NCBI GenBank assembly: GCA_964493205.1
Contig: CAZBMJ010000005.1
Span: 18,057-82,056 of the forward strand
Direction of reading: 5' to 3'
Source of the DNA: CAZBMJ01 sp964493205
Lineage (GTDB): Bacteria; Myxococcota; UBA727; JABDBI01
Length of the DNA stretch: 64,000 bases
Shown in pieces: positions 17,369 through 26,500 of this stretch; the stretch's first letter is position 1; each line of letters starts with the position of its first letter. The notes under the pieces were generated by a model. It did no database searches. It saw nothing but the letters and a program-made list of their open reading frames with translations, and was not told the DNA's origin. A program made the translations under genes and the position numbers.

Positions 17369-18127
17369 CTAAATCAGTGGTGGGCTGTTCAGAAGATCTT
17401 TGATTTTTTGTGTTTCTGCAACATCATAAGGGGTTTGGCCTAGGTTATCTGTAATGTCTTTATTAGCCCCAGCAGCTATTAAAGCTTTTACAACCTTTTC
17501 ATCCTCTTCATAATGCAAGGGAGTTTGGCCTTCATTATTTTTAGCATTCACATCAGCCCCAGCAGCTATTAAAGCTTTTACAACCTTTTCATTCTCTGCA
17601 TATTCATAATGCAAGGGAGTTGAGCCCTCATTATCTTTAGCATTCACATCAGCCCCAGCAGCTATTAAAGCTTTTACAACCTTTTCACTCTCTGCATAAT
17701 GCAAGGGAGTTTGGCCTTCATTATCTTTAGCATTCACATCAGCCCCAGCAGCTATTAAAGCTTTTACAACCTTTTCATCCTCTGCATAATGCAAAATTAC
17801 ACCACCGTTTTTTGCATCTTTAGTTTCATCAAATATTTTAACAAGTGCTTTTAAGGCAGCTTGCCGATCAATATCATTTGCAGCATCTTTAAGATCTTTT
17901 AATTCCTTAGAAATATCTTTAGTAATTTCAAGGTCGTCTTTTAATATTTTAATTAAATCACTTTCCACGTCCAAAATAGCCTTGGCTTTCTCAGTAATTG
18001 TCAATGCTGGAGTTGGGGCTGGTGGTCCGCCGCTGGAAGAATCTGAATTTCCTCCACTTGGGTTTACAGTGAAATTTTTACAAGCACTTAAACTTATTAA
18101 CAATATGGAAAAAATAGCTAATTTCAT
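17369..18127 (-). CDS. Short ankyrin-repeat lipoprotein
   Basis: 252 residues, second of the tandem family. Lipoprotein signal with ISLSAC (Cys16) and a Ser/Pro linker, then one helical prologue (ITEKAKAILDVESDLIKILK...ALKALVKIFDETKDA) like those of the large paralogue, then five short ankyrin units. These are unusually brief because the first helix is trimmed (LHYAEDEKVVKALIAAGADVNAK): most are about 29-31 residues rather than 33. The closing half repeat TPYDVAETQKIKDLL is retained. Probably envelope-anchored and protein-binding. The shortened units suggest local unequal exchange between repeats. Confidence 0.85.
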   Translation of the reverse strand: MKLAIFSILLISLSACKNFTVNPSGGNSDSSSGGPPAPTPALTITEKAKAILDVESDLIKILKDDLEITKDISKELKDLKDAANDIDRQAALKALVKIFDETKDAKNGGVILHYAEDEKVVKALIAAGADVNAKDNEGQTPLHYAESEKVVKALIAAGADVNAKDNEGSTPLHYEYAENEKVVKALIAAGADVNAKNNEGQTPLHYEEDEKVVKALIAAGANKDITDNLGQTPYDVAETQKIKDLLNSPPLI

Positions 18128-18371
18128 AGACTTAATCTCATTATAAATATTTACTTACATGATTTAACAATTTATATATTTTACACAACACAGTTTTATG
18201 AAAATATTTAAAAAATACAATTAATTTCCGTAAAGTATTGTTTAATAAAGCTTTTTCTGTAAAATTTTCAGAATAAACAAAAATACGTTTATAATAAATT
18301 CAAACAAATTCAATACACTTAATTACTAAAGATTAATATATAAATTACGCGCCTTTGCGAGTAATCCGCTA
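18125..18371 (-). repeat. Duplicated spacer upstream of ankyrin gene 2
   Basis: Diverged copy of the spacers at 17133-17368 and 19046-19243; long runs such as tttatgaaaatatttaaaaa and taataaagctttt are shared, with scattered substitutions. It holds no gene and presumably carries the promoter of the 252-residue ankyrin lipoprotein on the minus strand. Its end (ctaaatcactggagggctg) matches 17368-17390, showing that the repeated unit is gene end plus spacer plus gene start. Confidence 0.75.
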
Positions 18372-19048
18372 CTAAATCACTGGAGGGCTGCTCAGAAGAT
18401 CTTTGATTTCTTGTGTTTTTGCAACATCATAAGGGGTTTCGCCGTCATTATTTTTAGCATTTTTATCAGCACCTGCAGCTATCAAAGCTGTTACTATGTT
18501 TTCATTGCCAAAATAAACTGCAAGATGTAAGGGGGTTTCATTCCCATCATTTTTAATATTCGTATCAGCACCTGCAGCTATTAAAGCTTTTGCTATGTTT
18601 TCATGGCTATAATACAAAGCATCATGCAAAGGGGTGTCACCCACACTATCTTTAGCATTTTTATCAGCACCTGCAGCTACTAAAGCTTTTACTATGTTTT
18701 CATCGCCTTGTTTAGTAGCAACATGTAAAGGGGTTTTGCCGTCATTATCTTTAGCATTCTTATTAGCCCCAGCAGCTATTAAAGCTTTTACTGCGTTTTC
18801 ATGGCCGTTATTAGCGGCATAATGCAAGGGAGTTTGGCCTTCATTATTTTTAGCATTCACATCAGCCCCAGCNNNNNNNNNNNNNNNNNNNNNNNNNNNN
18901 NNNNNNNNNNNNNNNNNNNNNNNNNNNNNNNNNNNNNNNNNNNNNNNNNNNNNNNNNNNNNNNNNNNNNNNNCTCCACTTGGGTTTACAGTGAAATTTTT
19001 ACAAGCACTTAAACTTATTAACAATATAAAAAAAATAGCTAATTTCAT
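18372..19048 (-). CDS. Third ankyrin-repeat lipoprotein, interrupted by an assembly gap
   Basis: The N-terminal part (19048 down to 18973) encodes the same lipoprotein signal (MKLAIFFILLISLSACKNFT) as its neighbours. The C-terminal part (18872 to 18372) encodes about five ankyrin units of the regular 33-residue kind and the closing half repeat TPYDVAKTQEIKDLLSS. In between are 100 unknown bases. As drawn, the two halves lie in different frames; they join only if the true gap length leaves remainder 2 on division by 3, so the 100 Ns are a placeholder. The missing piece should contain at least the helical prologue and may be much longer. Treat as one gene whose middle is unsequenced. Confidence 0.7.
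18873..18972. other. Run of exactly 100 N (scaffold gap)
   Basis: Exactly 100 unknown bases inside the third ankyrin gene, the usual placeholder for a scaffold gap of unknown size. It falls in the most repetitive part of the window, so collapsed repeats are the probable cause. Confidence 0.98.
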
Positions 19049-19243
19049 AAACTTAGTCTCATTATAAATATTTACTTACATAACTTAACAATTTACATAT
19101 TTTATACAACAGAGTTTTATGAAAATATTTAAAAAGTACAACTAATTTCCGTAAAGCAATGTTTAATAAAGCTTTTGCTGTAAAACTTTCAGAATAAATT
19201 CAAACAAATTCAATACACTTAATTACTAAAGATTAATACATAC
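19046..19243 (-). repeat. Duplicated spacer upstream of ankyrin gene 3
   Basis: Near-identical to 17133 onward for about 150 bases; further on (attcaaacaaattcaatacacttaattactaaagatta) it matches 18295-18335 instead, so it is a mosaic of the other two spacers. No gene is seen in it; it presumably carries the promoter of the third ankyrin lipoprotein on the minus strand and lies back-to-back with the following plus-strand gene. Confidence 0.78.
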
Positions 19244-19264
19244 GTCACACTTTAGGGGGATGAC

Positions 19265-19594
19265 ATGATTAGTTTTTGTAAAATTTTATTTGTATCTTTA
19301 AGCATGTTTTTATCTTTTAACGCGTTTTCCAATGAAAATATGAGTTTTGAATCAGAAGCGGTTATAGCTCATCATACTACCTATTGTGGCGATATTCATT
19401 GCCCTACCAGATGTGGAAACACTTATGGCTGCTCTTGGGTCAGCGGCCATCATGGCCGCGGTTATTGCACAGAAAGTTATAACCGTTACGATTATTGCGA
19501 AGATATTAGCTGCCCAACTAGATGCGAAAATACTGATGGATGTCATTGGAGCAACAGAAGACATACCTGTGTAAGCATAGGTCATCATCACTAA
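19265..19594 (+). CDS. Small secreted Cys/His-rich protein with two CPTRC repeats
   Basis: 109 residues; start set by AGGGGGA about 5 bases before the ATG. A signal peptide (about residues 1-22, cleavage after AFS) is followed by two copies of a motif Tyr-Cys-x-Asp-Ile-x-Cys-Pro-Thr-Arg-Cys-x-Asn-Thr-x-Gly-Cys-x-Trp, separated by a His/Gly-rich loop with an extra Cys; a final Cys and three His end the protein. Ten Cys in the mature part suggest disulfides formed after export; the His could bind metal. The spacing is reminiscent of PSI-type plexin modules but the match is weak. It stands alone behind the ankyrin cluster and has its own terminator. Confidence 0.75.
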   Translation: MISFCKILFVSLSMFLSFNAFSNENMSFESEAVIAHHTTYCGDIHCPTRCGNTYGCSWVSGHHGRGYCTESYNRYDYCEDISCPTRCENTDGCHWSNRRHTCVSIGHHH

Positions 19595-19596
19595 TA

Positions 19597-20628
19597 CTAG
19601 TGCAGTACTGCGTTAATCAGCTGGCTTATGTCAGCTGATTTTTTTTGCATATCGCAAAATAATTCATACATGGCATTAGCTCTTAGCCAATTATGCTGTG
19701 CTGCTCTGCTAAATTTTAGAGTATCATAAGAAAAATAATTTTCATTGAGCACATCGCTTAAATAACGCATAGCTAAACATAAAGTTATGCCTTTGGTATT
19801 TAATAAAATTTGCTGTTGTTCACACTGAGTAAGCTGGCCTTTCATGAAAGAAGCGTAGCCGTTTAAAGAAGCACTTACTAGTTCAAGATCGCAATAAGCA
19901 TCCAGTTCATCTTCTAATTTTGGATTGCTCCAAGATCGCAGTGCATCACCTAATTCAGCAGACCATCCAAAGTCACTCAAAGTATCAAAATCTACTAAAC
20001 ATAATCCGTTGTCTGCTTCATCAAATAAAACATTAGAAATTTTTGGGTCACCATGCACATGCCTTTTGGTTAAATTAATTAAAGGCAATAAAATATCTAT
20101 TTGAATAATCATTTTTTGGGCAAGCTCAAAACTTTGGCGATAATAATCGTGATTAGTATGCTTAAGCAAAGCTAGCTCTAAATTATTTTTATGAAAGGCA
20201 TAATCAGAGGCAGCTCTACGCCTGTTTTTATATTCATAGTTAAAATCTTTTAAAGCAAAATGAAACTTACCCAAAACCATACCTGCATTAAATGCCATAT
20301 TTTCACTGGTTATTTTATTAAAACATGCGCCTTTAATATAAGTTTGTGCTCTAAAAATAGAATTTTCAAAATTAACAAAGAGTTTATTATTATTAGTCAA
20401 TAAAATTTGTGGAGCAAGAACATTTTTACTTTCTAAATAAGACGCTACATGATAAAAATCATCGTTTACCTGCTCACTAAAAATATTTGATACTTGTTGT
20501 AAAATATAAGAGTTATTATTAGTTTTCACTAAAAAAGTTTTATTAATCAAACCCATGGTAATAGGCACTATGTCTATTATTTCGCCCAAATGAGCATAAG
20601 CTTGTAAAACTTCTTTAGGTACTAACAT
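19597..20628 (-). CDS. APH-fold sugar kinase, N-acetylhexosamine 1-kinase-like
   Basis: 343 residues from the ATG at 20628, chosen because AAGGAT lies just upstream and because it falls after the stop of alanine dehydrogenase (20636); the frame could extend to 20664. It has the aminoglycoside phosphotransferase/choline kinase fold: the catalytic loop HVHGDPKISNVLF (residues 190-202; Asp194, Asn199) and metal-binding LVDFDT (Asp213). The ending GDALRSWSNP resembles the N-acetylhexosamine kinase (NahK) group, which phosphorylates amino sugars at C1. The substrate is inferred. It is co-transcribed with ald. Confidence 0.75.
   Translation of the reverse strand: MLVPKEVLQAYAHLGEIIDIVPITMGLINKTFLVKTNNNSYILQQVSNIFSEQVNDDFYHVASYLESKNVLAPQILLTNNNKLFVNFENSIFRAQTYIKGACFNKITSENMAFNAGMVLGKFHFALKDFNYEYKNRRRAASDYAFHKNNLELALLKHTNHDYYRQSFELAQKMIIQIDILLPLINLTKRHVHGDPKISNVLFDEADNGLCLVDFDTLSDFGWSAELGDALRSWSNPKLEDELDAYCDLELVSASLNGYASFMKGQLTQCEQQQILLNTKGITLCLAMRYLSDVLNENYFSYDTLKFSRAAQHNWLRANAMYELFCDMQKKSADISQLINAVLH
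19615..19646 (+). terminator. Rho-independent terminator of the CPTRC-repeat gene
   Basis: A perfect 9-base stem AATCAGCTG (19615-19623) / CAGCTGATT (19632-19640) with an 8-base loop runs into a T tract to 19646 on the plus strand. It lies entirely within the 3' end of the convergent kinase gene, so those codons do double duty. Confidence 0.85.
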
Positions 20629-20635
20629 ATAATCC

Positions 20636-21724
20636 TTAACTATTTTTAAAATAACTTTGGGCAACGGCTTTGTTTAATAATTCGCCACCAAAACAATTTA
20701 AACCGGTTTTAATACTTTGATTATTTTTTAGCAAATCATCTAATGAATGACTAGCCAATAATTTTAAATAAGGGAAACTTGCATGAGCTAGCGCATAGGT
20801 AGAAGTCAAAGCTACAGCACCAGGCATATTGGCGACACCATAATGCACCACACCATCAACTAAATACGTAGGATTATCGTGAGTAGTTTTTTTAATAGTT
20901 TCTATACAGCCACCTTGATCAATGGCCACATCAACAATTACACTGCCTTTGCTCATAGTTTTCACCATATTTTTTGTAACTAAACAGGGTGCTTTAGCTC
21001 CGCTTAATAATACGGCCCCTATTAATAAATCTGCTTTTTGTACATAGTGTTTAATATTGCTTTCGTTGCTATAAATAGTTTGTACTTGCCCCAAAAATAA
21101 ATCGTCTAAATCTTCCAGTTTTTGCTGATTAACATCAAGAATACTTACTTGTGCTCCTAAACCTAAAGCCATCTTTGCAGCATTTTTACCAACAATACCA
21201 CCACCCAAAATAGTTACTTGAGCATTTTTTACACCCGGTACACCACCTAAAAGCAGGCCCTTACCTTGTTGATGACTGGTTAATAAATGAGCCCCTATTT
21301 GCACAGACATTCGCCCTGCCACTTCACTCATGGGTTTTAGTATTGGTAAATAGCCGCCATCTTCAATAGTTTCATAGGCAATAGCAGTAACTTTTTTGTT
21401 TAAAAGCTCTTTGGTAAGTTCTTCTTCTGCCGCCAAATGTAAAAAAGTAAATAGTATTTGTTGGCTTTTAAAATAATTATATTCTTGTGCTAGTGGCTCT
21501 TTAACTTTTACTATCATATCTGAGCTTCGCCAAATTTCACTGGCCTCAATAACTATTTGAGCACCAGCATTTATAAACTCTTCGTCACTAATATTGCAGC
21601 CTAAGCCTGCATTATGCTGCACTAAAACTTTATGGCCAAAGCTTTTAAGCATAGCAACACTATCTGGTAGTAATCCAACTCTAAATTCATATGGTTTAAT
21701 TTCTTTAGGACAGCCTATGATCAT
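20636..21724 (-). CDS. ald: Alanine dehydrogenase
   Basis: 362 residues. It interconverts L-alanine and pyruvate plus ammonia with NAD. The N-terminal domain carries the known pyruvate-contacting residues at the family positions: Arg15 (YEFRVGLLP), Lys75 (MIVKVKEP) and His96 (FTFLHLAAE). The NAD-binding Rossmann glycine motif is GGGIVGKNAAKMALGLGA, and VIVDVAIDQGG and GVVHYGVANMPG are typical of Ald and distinguish it from transhydrogenase. The kinase gene follows after 7 bases. Alanine use as carbon and nitrogen source would suit a host-associated organism. Confidence 0.93.
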   Translation of the reverse strand: MIIGCPKEIKPYEFRVGLLPDSVAMLKSFGHKVLVQHNAGLGCNISDEEFINAGAQIVIEASEIWRSSDMIVKVKEPLAQEYNYFKSQQILFTFLHLAAEEELTKELLNKKVTAIAYETIEDGGYLPILKPMSEVAGRMSVQIGAHLLTSHQQGKGLLLGGVPGVKNAQVTILGGGIVGKNAAKMALGLGAQVSILDVNQQKLEDLDDLFLGQVQTIYSNESNIKHYVQKADLLIGAVLLSGAKAPCLVTKNMVKTMSKGSVIVDVAIDQGGCIETIKKTTHDNPTYLVDGVVHYGVANMPGAVALTSTYALAHASFPYLKLLASHSLDDLLKNNQSIKTGLNCFGGELLNKAVAQSYFKNS

Positions 21725-21786
21725 GATTTTCCCCCTTTAAGCTTTCTTTATTAGTAGCTCACAAGGAGTAATTTTGTGCACAGTAA

Positions 21787-23478
21787 TTACATTGGACAAT
21801 TTGGATCTTGCGGCAGACATGATGGTGTACCACTGTTACAGTAAATGGTTCCTAAACCACATTCTTCTACATTATCGTGAGTATCACAAGAAATGCCCGT
21901 ATCACCGTCTGGATTATTAATACTAGTTACTCCACATACAGAGCTTATCCCATTGCAATGTCCTACTTCTGTAGCACAAATACCAGCATCTTGAGAACCA
22001 CAAGATGTTCCTTGAGGGCTTAGTATGTTTATTGGGCAATTAGGGCTATTTCCTGTGCAAAATTCTTCTGGGTCGCAAGCACCTGCACTAAATCTGCAAG
22101 GAGTGCTTGAAGATTTAAAATTCATGTCGTTACAAGAACCTAAACCATCACAAATGGGATTATGCAAACAAGCTTGGGTAGAATTAGCCCCACAAGCAAC
22201 ACCTGCTTGCGCTATTTGAACATCACAAATTTTACTAGTGCTATTACAAATGCTTTGAGTACAACCAAAATTAATAACTTCACAAACTTGCCCTGGATAA
22301 ATAAGTGGGTTTGTGTCATCACAATCGCACGCCGTGCTATAGCCGTCTGAATCGTTGTCTGGGCCACCTACTCCATTAGTACAGTTATCCATGGAACATT
22401 GTCCTTGAGCATCACAAATTCCTGGCGCAGTTGTTGGTCCACAAGGTGTGCCTGCTGAAGCTGGTGGAACAATTGGGCAATCATTGTTTAAACCATCACA
22501 TGTTGAAGCTAAAGAACAGGCACCATTAGGATAGTCACATATGGCTCCAGGTAATTTTTTAATATCAATACACTGGGCTTGATCGTTACAAATATTGTGC
22601 AGGTCACAATCGCCCATGGCTGAATTGCCACACAAATATCCCACTGGAAGCTTATTATCTGGACAGTTATTATGTATACCATCACAATAATCAGCAATAT
22701 CACAACCAGACTTATTATTTTCTCGACAGAGCAAAGTAGTGGGTTGCTTAACTTCCAGGCAAACCCCTTGGCCATCGCATTGATTTTGTGCATCACAGGG
22801 ATTTGTTTGCAAATCTACTTGCGGGCCACAAGGTGCGCCTGCAATGACATAGGTTCGTGGGCAATGATCATCTATACCTGTACAGTAATCTGGAGTATCG
22901 CATTCATTTAAGTCATTGTTGCATTGAAAAAATCTATCTTTTTTATTATCTATGCACTCACCCAATAAACAATAATCCTGGGCGTCGCAAACACCTGCAG
23001 GTGCATCGCCACATAGGCTAAAATCCACTTTACTATTGGCTACGCATACACCATTGGTAGCACAAATTGATTCAATGCAATCTTCTTCGTTGCTATCTAG
23101 GCAGTTAGTTCCTGGATAAACAGTAGGATCATTATCATCACAGTCACAACCTTGCGGGGTGCCATCTTGGTCTATATCTATTTTATCATCAAAATTAGCA
23201 CAAACATCATCTCTATTACAAATGCCATCTGCATCTGAGTCTTTACAGGATACATCAGGTTCTATGGGTATAATTGGTATGATTGGTATAGGTGTAATTG
23301 GTAATGGTGGAGGCATAGTTGGTAATGGTGGCAATACAGGCTCTTCTGTAATTGGTACAGTATTGGAGTTATTATTTACACTATTATTTTTGTTGATCTT
23401 AGGCTTTTTTATAACACTATTATTTTCACAACCAAAAATAGTTACTAATAAAATAAAAATAATATATTTTTTAATCAT
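21787..23478 (-). CDS. Cys-rich lipoprotein with MopE-type metal-binding and disintegrin-like modules
   Basis: 563 residues. The lipoprotein signal ends in IFGC (Cys17), followed by an Asn-rich segment and a Pro/Ile repeat (PIPIIPIIPIEP). An Asp-rich segment (DSDADGICNRDDVC, then IDQDGTPQGCDCDDNDPTVYPG) combines thrombospondin-3-like Asp loops with the DCDD-NDPxxYPG motif of MopE-type metal-binding proteins; a second such motif (GYSTACDCDDTNPLIYPG) occurs at about residues 380-397. Between and after are repeated modules with Cys spacing like CD-x-x-x-x-C-x-G...C-P...G-x-x-C, as in disintegrin domains. No FG-GAP propeller follows, unlike its two paralogues next door. Probably a calcium-binding, disulfide-rich surface protein. 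Confidence 0.82.
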   Translation of the reverse strand: MIKKYIIFILLVTIFGCENNSVIKKPKINKNNSVNNNSNTVPITEEPVLPPLPTMPPPLPITPIPIIPIIPIEPDVSCKDSDADGICNRDDVCANFDDKIDIDQDGTPQGCDCDDNDPTVYPGTNCLDSNEEDCIESICATNGVCVANSKVDFSLCGDAPAGVCDAQDYCLLGECIDNKKDRFFQCNNDLNECDTPDYCTGIDDHCPRTYVIAGAPCGPQVDLQTNPCDAQNQCDGQGVCLEVKQPTTLLCRENNKSGCDIADYCDGIHNNCPDNKLPVGYLCGNSAMGDCDLHNICNDQAQCIDIKKLPGAICDYPNGACSLASTCDGLNNDCPIVPPASAGTPCGPTTAPGICDAQGQCSMDNCTNGVGGPDNDSDGYSTACDCDDTNPLIYPGQVCEVINFGCTQSICNSTSKICDVQIAQAGVACGANSTQACLHNPICDGLGSCNDMNFKSSSTPCRFSAGACDPEEFCTGNSPNCPINILSPQGTSCGSQDAGICATEVGHCNGISSVCGVTSINNPDGDTGISCDTHDNVEECGLGTIYCNSGTPSCLPQDPNCPM

Positions 23479-23520
23479 AACAACTCTTTTTTACTTATAT
23501 TACAACAAAAAATATATAAA

Positions 23521-23554
23521 TAAAAATAAAAATCCCCTCACATAATGAAGGGAC
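23521..23554 (-). terminator. Rho-independent terminator behind the first propeller lipoprotein
   Basis: On the minus strand GTCCCTTCA-TTATG-TGAGGGGAT (23554 down to 23532) forms a 9-pair stem with two G-T pairs, followed by TTTTATTTTTA. It lies about 30 bases past the stop at 23582. Confidence 0.8.
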
Positions 23555-23581
23555 TTTTTTACTTCTTAGTTAAATAAATAA

Positions 23582-26500
23582 CTAATATGGATAGAAGAAC
23601 AAGCTTGTTGAACCACTATCAGAGTTGCTATGAGAGTCGTTAAGCGGAGCTCCAACGCCTACAATATTACTATCAGTAGCCACAGAATAACCAAACTGAG
23701 AACTACCAGCAACATAATCATCACCATCCACATAAGACACCAAATTAAAGTCTGCTGGTGTTATGGTATTCATACTTTGGTTAATAGAGTATACTGCAAT
23801 TAATCCACTATCATCTCCCTCACTGCTATCATAATAAGGACTACCCACAACAAATGCATGATCATCACTTCGTCCAATACTTACGCTAGTACCAAAAAAT
23901 TGGCTAGCTTGAGTAGCAGGCGCACTGAATCCCTTATTTGCAAGAGTAAACCCTAAAGAGTCATAGGATCTAATAACAACAAAGCCATTATTACTTGCTC
24001 CATTAACTATATCTGCATGAGGTATACCATAAACAATAAAATTATTGCTTAAAGATACATCAAATCCTAGTTGGTCACCGCCATTATTACCAGTTAAAGA
24101 AGCAAAATGATTCATACCAGGAGCTACGACACTAAAGGTTCCACCCACGCCATTACTAGTATAAAGATAAATAATACCACGATCATCATTGTTATCATTG
24201 GCAGTATTATCATAAAATGGTGAACTTATTGCTAAAGCTTGACCATTTGGTGAAAGAGCCAAAGCATAACCAAACTTCTCACCACTACTGTTTTGATCTA
24301 TTGGAGTACCTATTATTTGCAAATAGCTCCAAGTAGACCCAGTACGATGATATACTCTAACATTACCTACGTCAGTATGAGCGCCCTCAGCAGAAGGAGC
24401 ACTAACTATGGCATAGTCACCATTAATGGCTACATCAAAACCAAATTGGTCATTTGGATTTAAACCAGCATCAGATGCCCCAACATCTGTTGGGTAAAGA
24501 TTACCAGCAGCTCTTACTAATGAGCCTTGAAGTTTAGCTTGGAAATCCCAATTTACGCCATTGCGCACAAATATATAAGCAGCTCCTGCATTATCATAAC
24601 TTGAACCTAAACAATTAGTAATTATTGGACAACTATCTAATATATTAGAATCATAATAATAATCGGCATTAGGAGCACCTACTATTAAGTAATCACCATG
24701 AAGGGCTACCGAATAACCAAAGTTTTCACTTTCATTACCTGAAAGATTATTACCGTTTGGTTTAGTATTAGGATTAGGTATAATCAAGTTATTAAGTGAA
24801 GCAGCGCTAGGTGCATCAACAGTACTTAAAAATACTGCACCAATATCATCACCATTTGAAGGAAGATCATAACTTGGAGCACCTGATGCCACATAATTAC
24901 CATAAGCAGCTTCTGACCAACCTAAATTATCCCCACCTTGAACAGGATGATTAGTATTATCATTAGCAAAATTTCCTGAATCTATATTGTAATTATCATC
25001 ACCATAACAAGATAAATTTAGTTCAACAGCATTATCGGCATAACAATAAGCAACACCTTGGCTACATACATAGCTTCCATTTTGTGTACCTGGGCAATGG
25101 TCTGAACTAACAATAGGTGATGGCAAATTTATACCTGCTATACATAAAGCGTTAGTATCACCATCTGGTGCATTAACAGTATTTGAGCAGCTAGCAGTAC
25201 TACCATCACAAGTTCCGGCACTTAAGCATAGGTCACTTTCATTACCACAAACAGTACCTTGTGGGATAAAGCTGTCTACTGGACATGTTCCACTCATACC
25301 TGTACAAAACTCTTCAGCATCACATACGCCAGTAGATAATCTACAAGGATAATCTGAAGCTTGGAACTCATTATTTAAGCAAGTTCCATTACCATCGCAT
25401 ATGGGATTTTTAGTACATGAGTTAGCTGGTTGATCAGGACCGCATATTGTTCCTTGAGAATAATTACTAATAATATCACAAGCAGCAGTAGCAAAGTTAC
25501 ATATGGTTTCTGAACAATCAGTAGGACCGCCAGCAGCACATACAGTTCCTGGGAATATAGCTGCATTGGCATCATTACAATCGCAATCAGTACTAAAGCC
25601 ATCTAAATCCAAGTCTACACCAAGACCTGTTGCATTAGGACAGCTATCCAAAGTACATCGCCCCTGACCAGTACACACTCCAAGATTATTTGGTCCGCAA
25701 GGAACGCCTGGAGGGGTGGCAGCAGCAAATGGACAGTTATTGTTTACACCATCACACCTGGAACCTGGCTGACAAATTCCATGGGAAAACTCACAAATAT
25801 CATCTGATAAACGTTTAATATCTAGACATTCGCCTTGACTATTACAAACATCGTGCAAATCACATTCGCCTTGAGCTGAATTGCCACACAAAGTTCCAGA
25901 GGCAAGCACTGCATTAAAGCAGTCTTTATCAAAACCATTACATACGTCTGTTATATCGCAACCTGTTCCACTATTAACACCACACACAAATCCGTTGTTT
26001 TGAACTTCATCAATACAATTACCGGCACCATCGCATTCATCTTGCGCATCACAGGCGGCACCTTCTGCCGCTGGATTACCACAAGGAATACCTGCTACTA
26101 CATAGGTACGTGGGCAATCATCGTTTACACCATCACAATAATCTGGAACGTCACATTCTGTTAAATCATTATTACATTGATAGGTAATAGGTTGTTGATC
26201 ATCGATACATTCACCTGAATGACAATAATCCTGTTTATCACAAAGGCCTAAAGGCTCATTACCGCAAAGAGTAAAATCTTCTTTTGGTTCATTAGCACAG
26301 TAAGCTACTTGATTTCCACCTCTATCTAAAGAAACTCTACAAATTAAATACCTACATTCTTCATTGGGAACAGCTGAAGGATTACATTCCACACCAGGAA
26401 ACACACTAGCATCGGTATCATCGCAATCACAAGCAGTAGGATAACCATCTTGATCAGCATCTAGATTATCGTCAAAACCAACACAAGCATCTTGACCATC

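Noticed and set aside
14220..19048. Regular periodic repeats that could be mistaken for a CRISPR array
   Set aside because: The period of about 99 bases matches 33-residue ankyrin repeats in an open reading frame; there are no short palindromic repeats with unique spacers and no cas genes.
22025..22911. Several frames of 60-95 codons within the Cys-rich lipoprotein genes, on both strands
   Set aside because: Overlap strongly supported genes, have no start context, and arise from the Cys/Asp-rich codon bias. Two identical 75-codon frames (25375 and 28723) simply reflect the duplicated tract.
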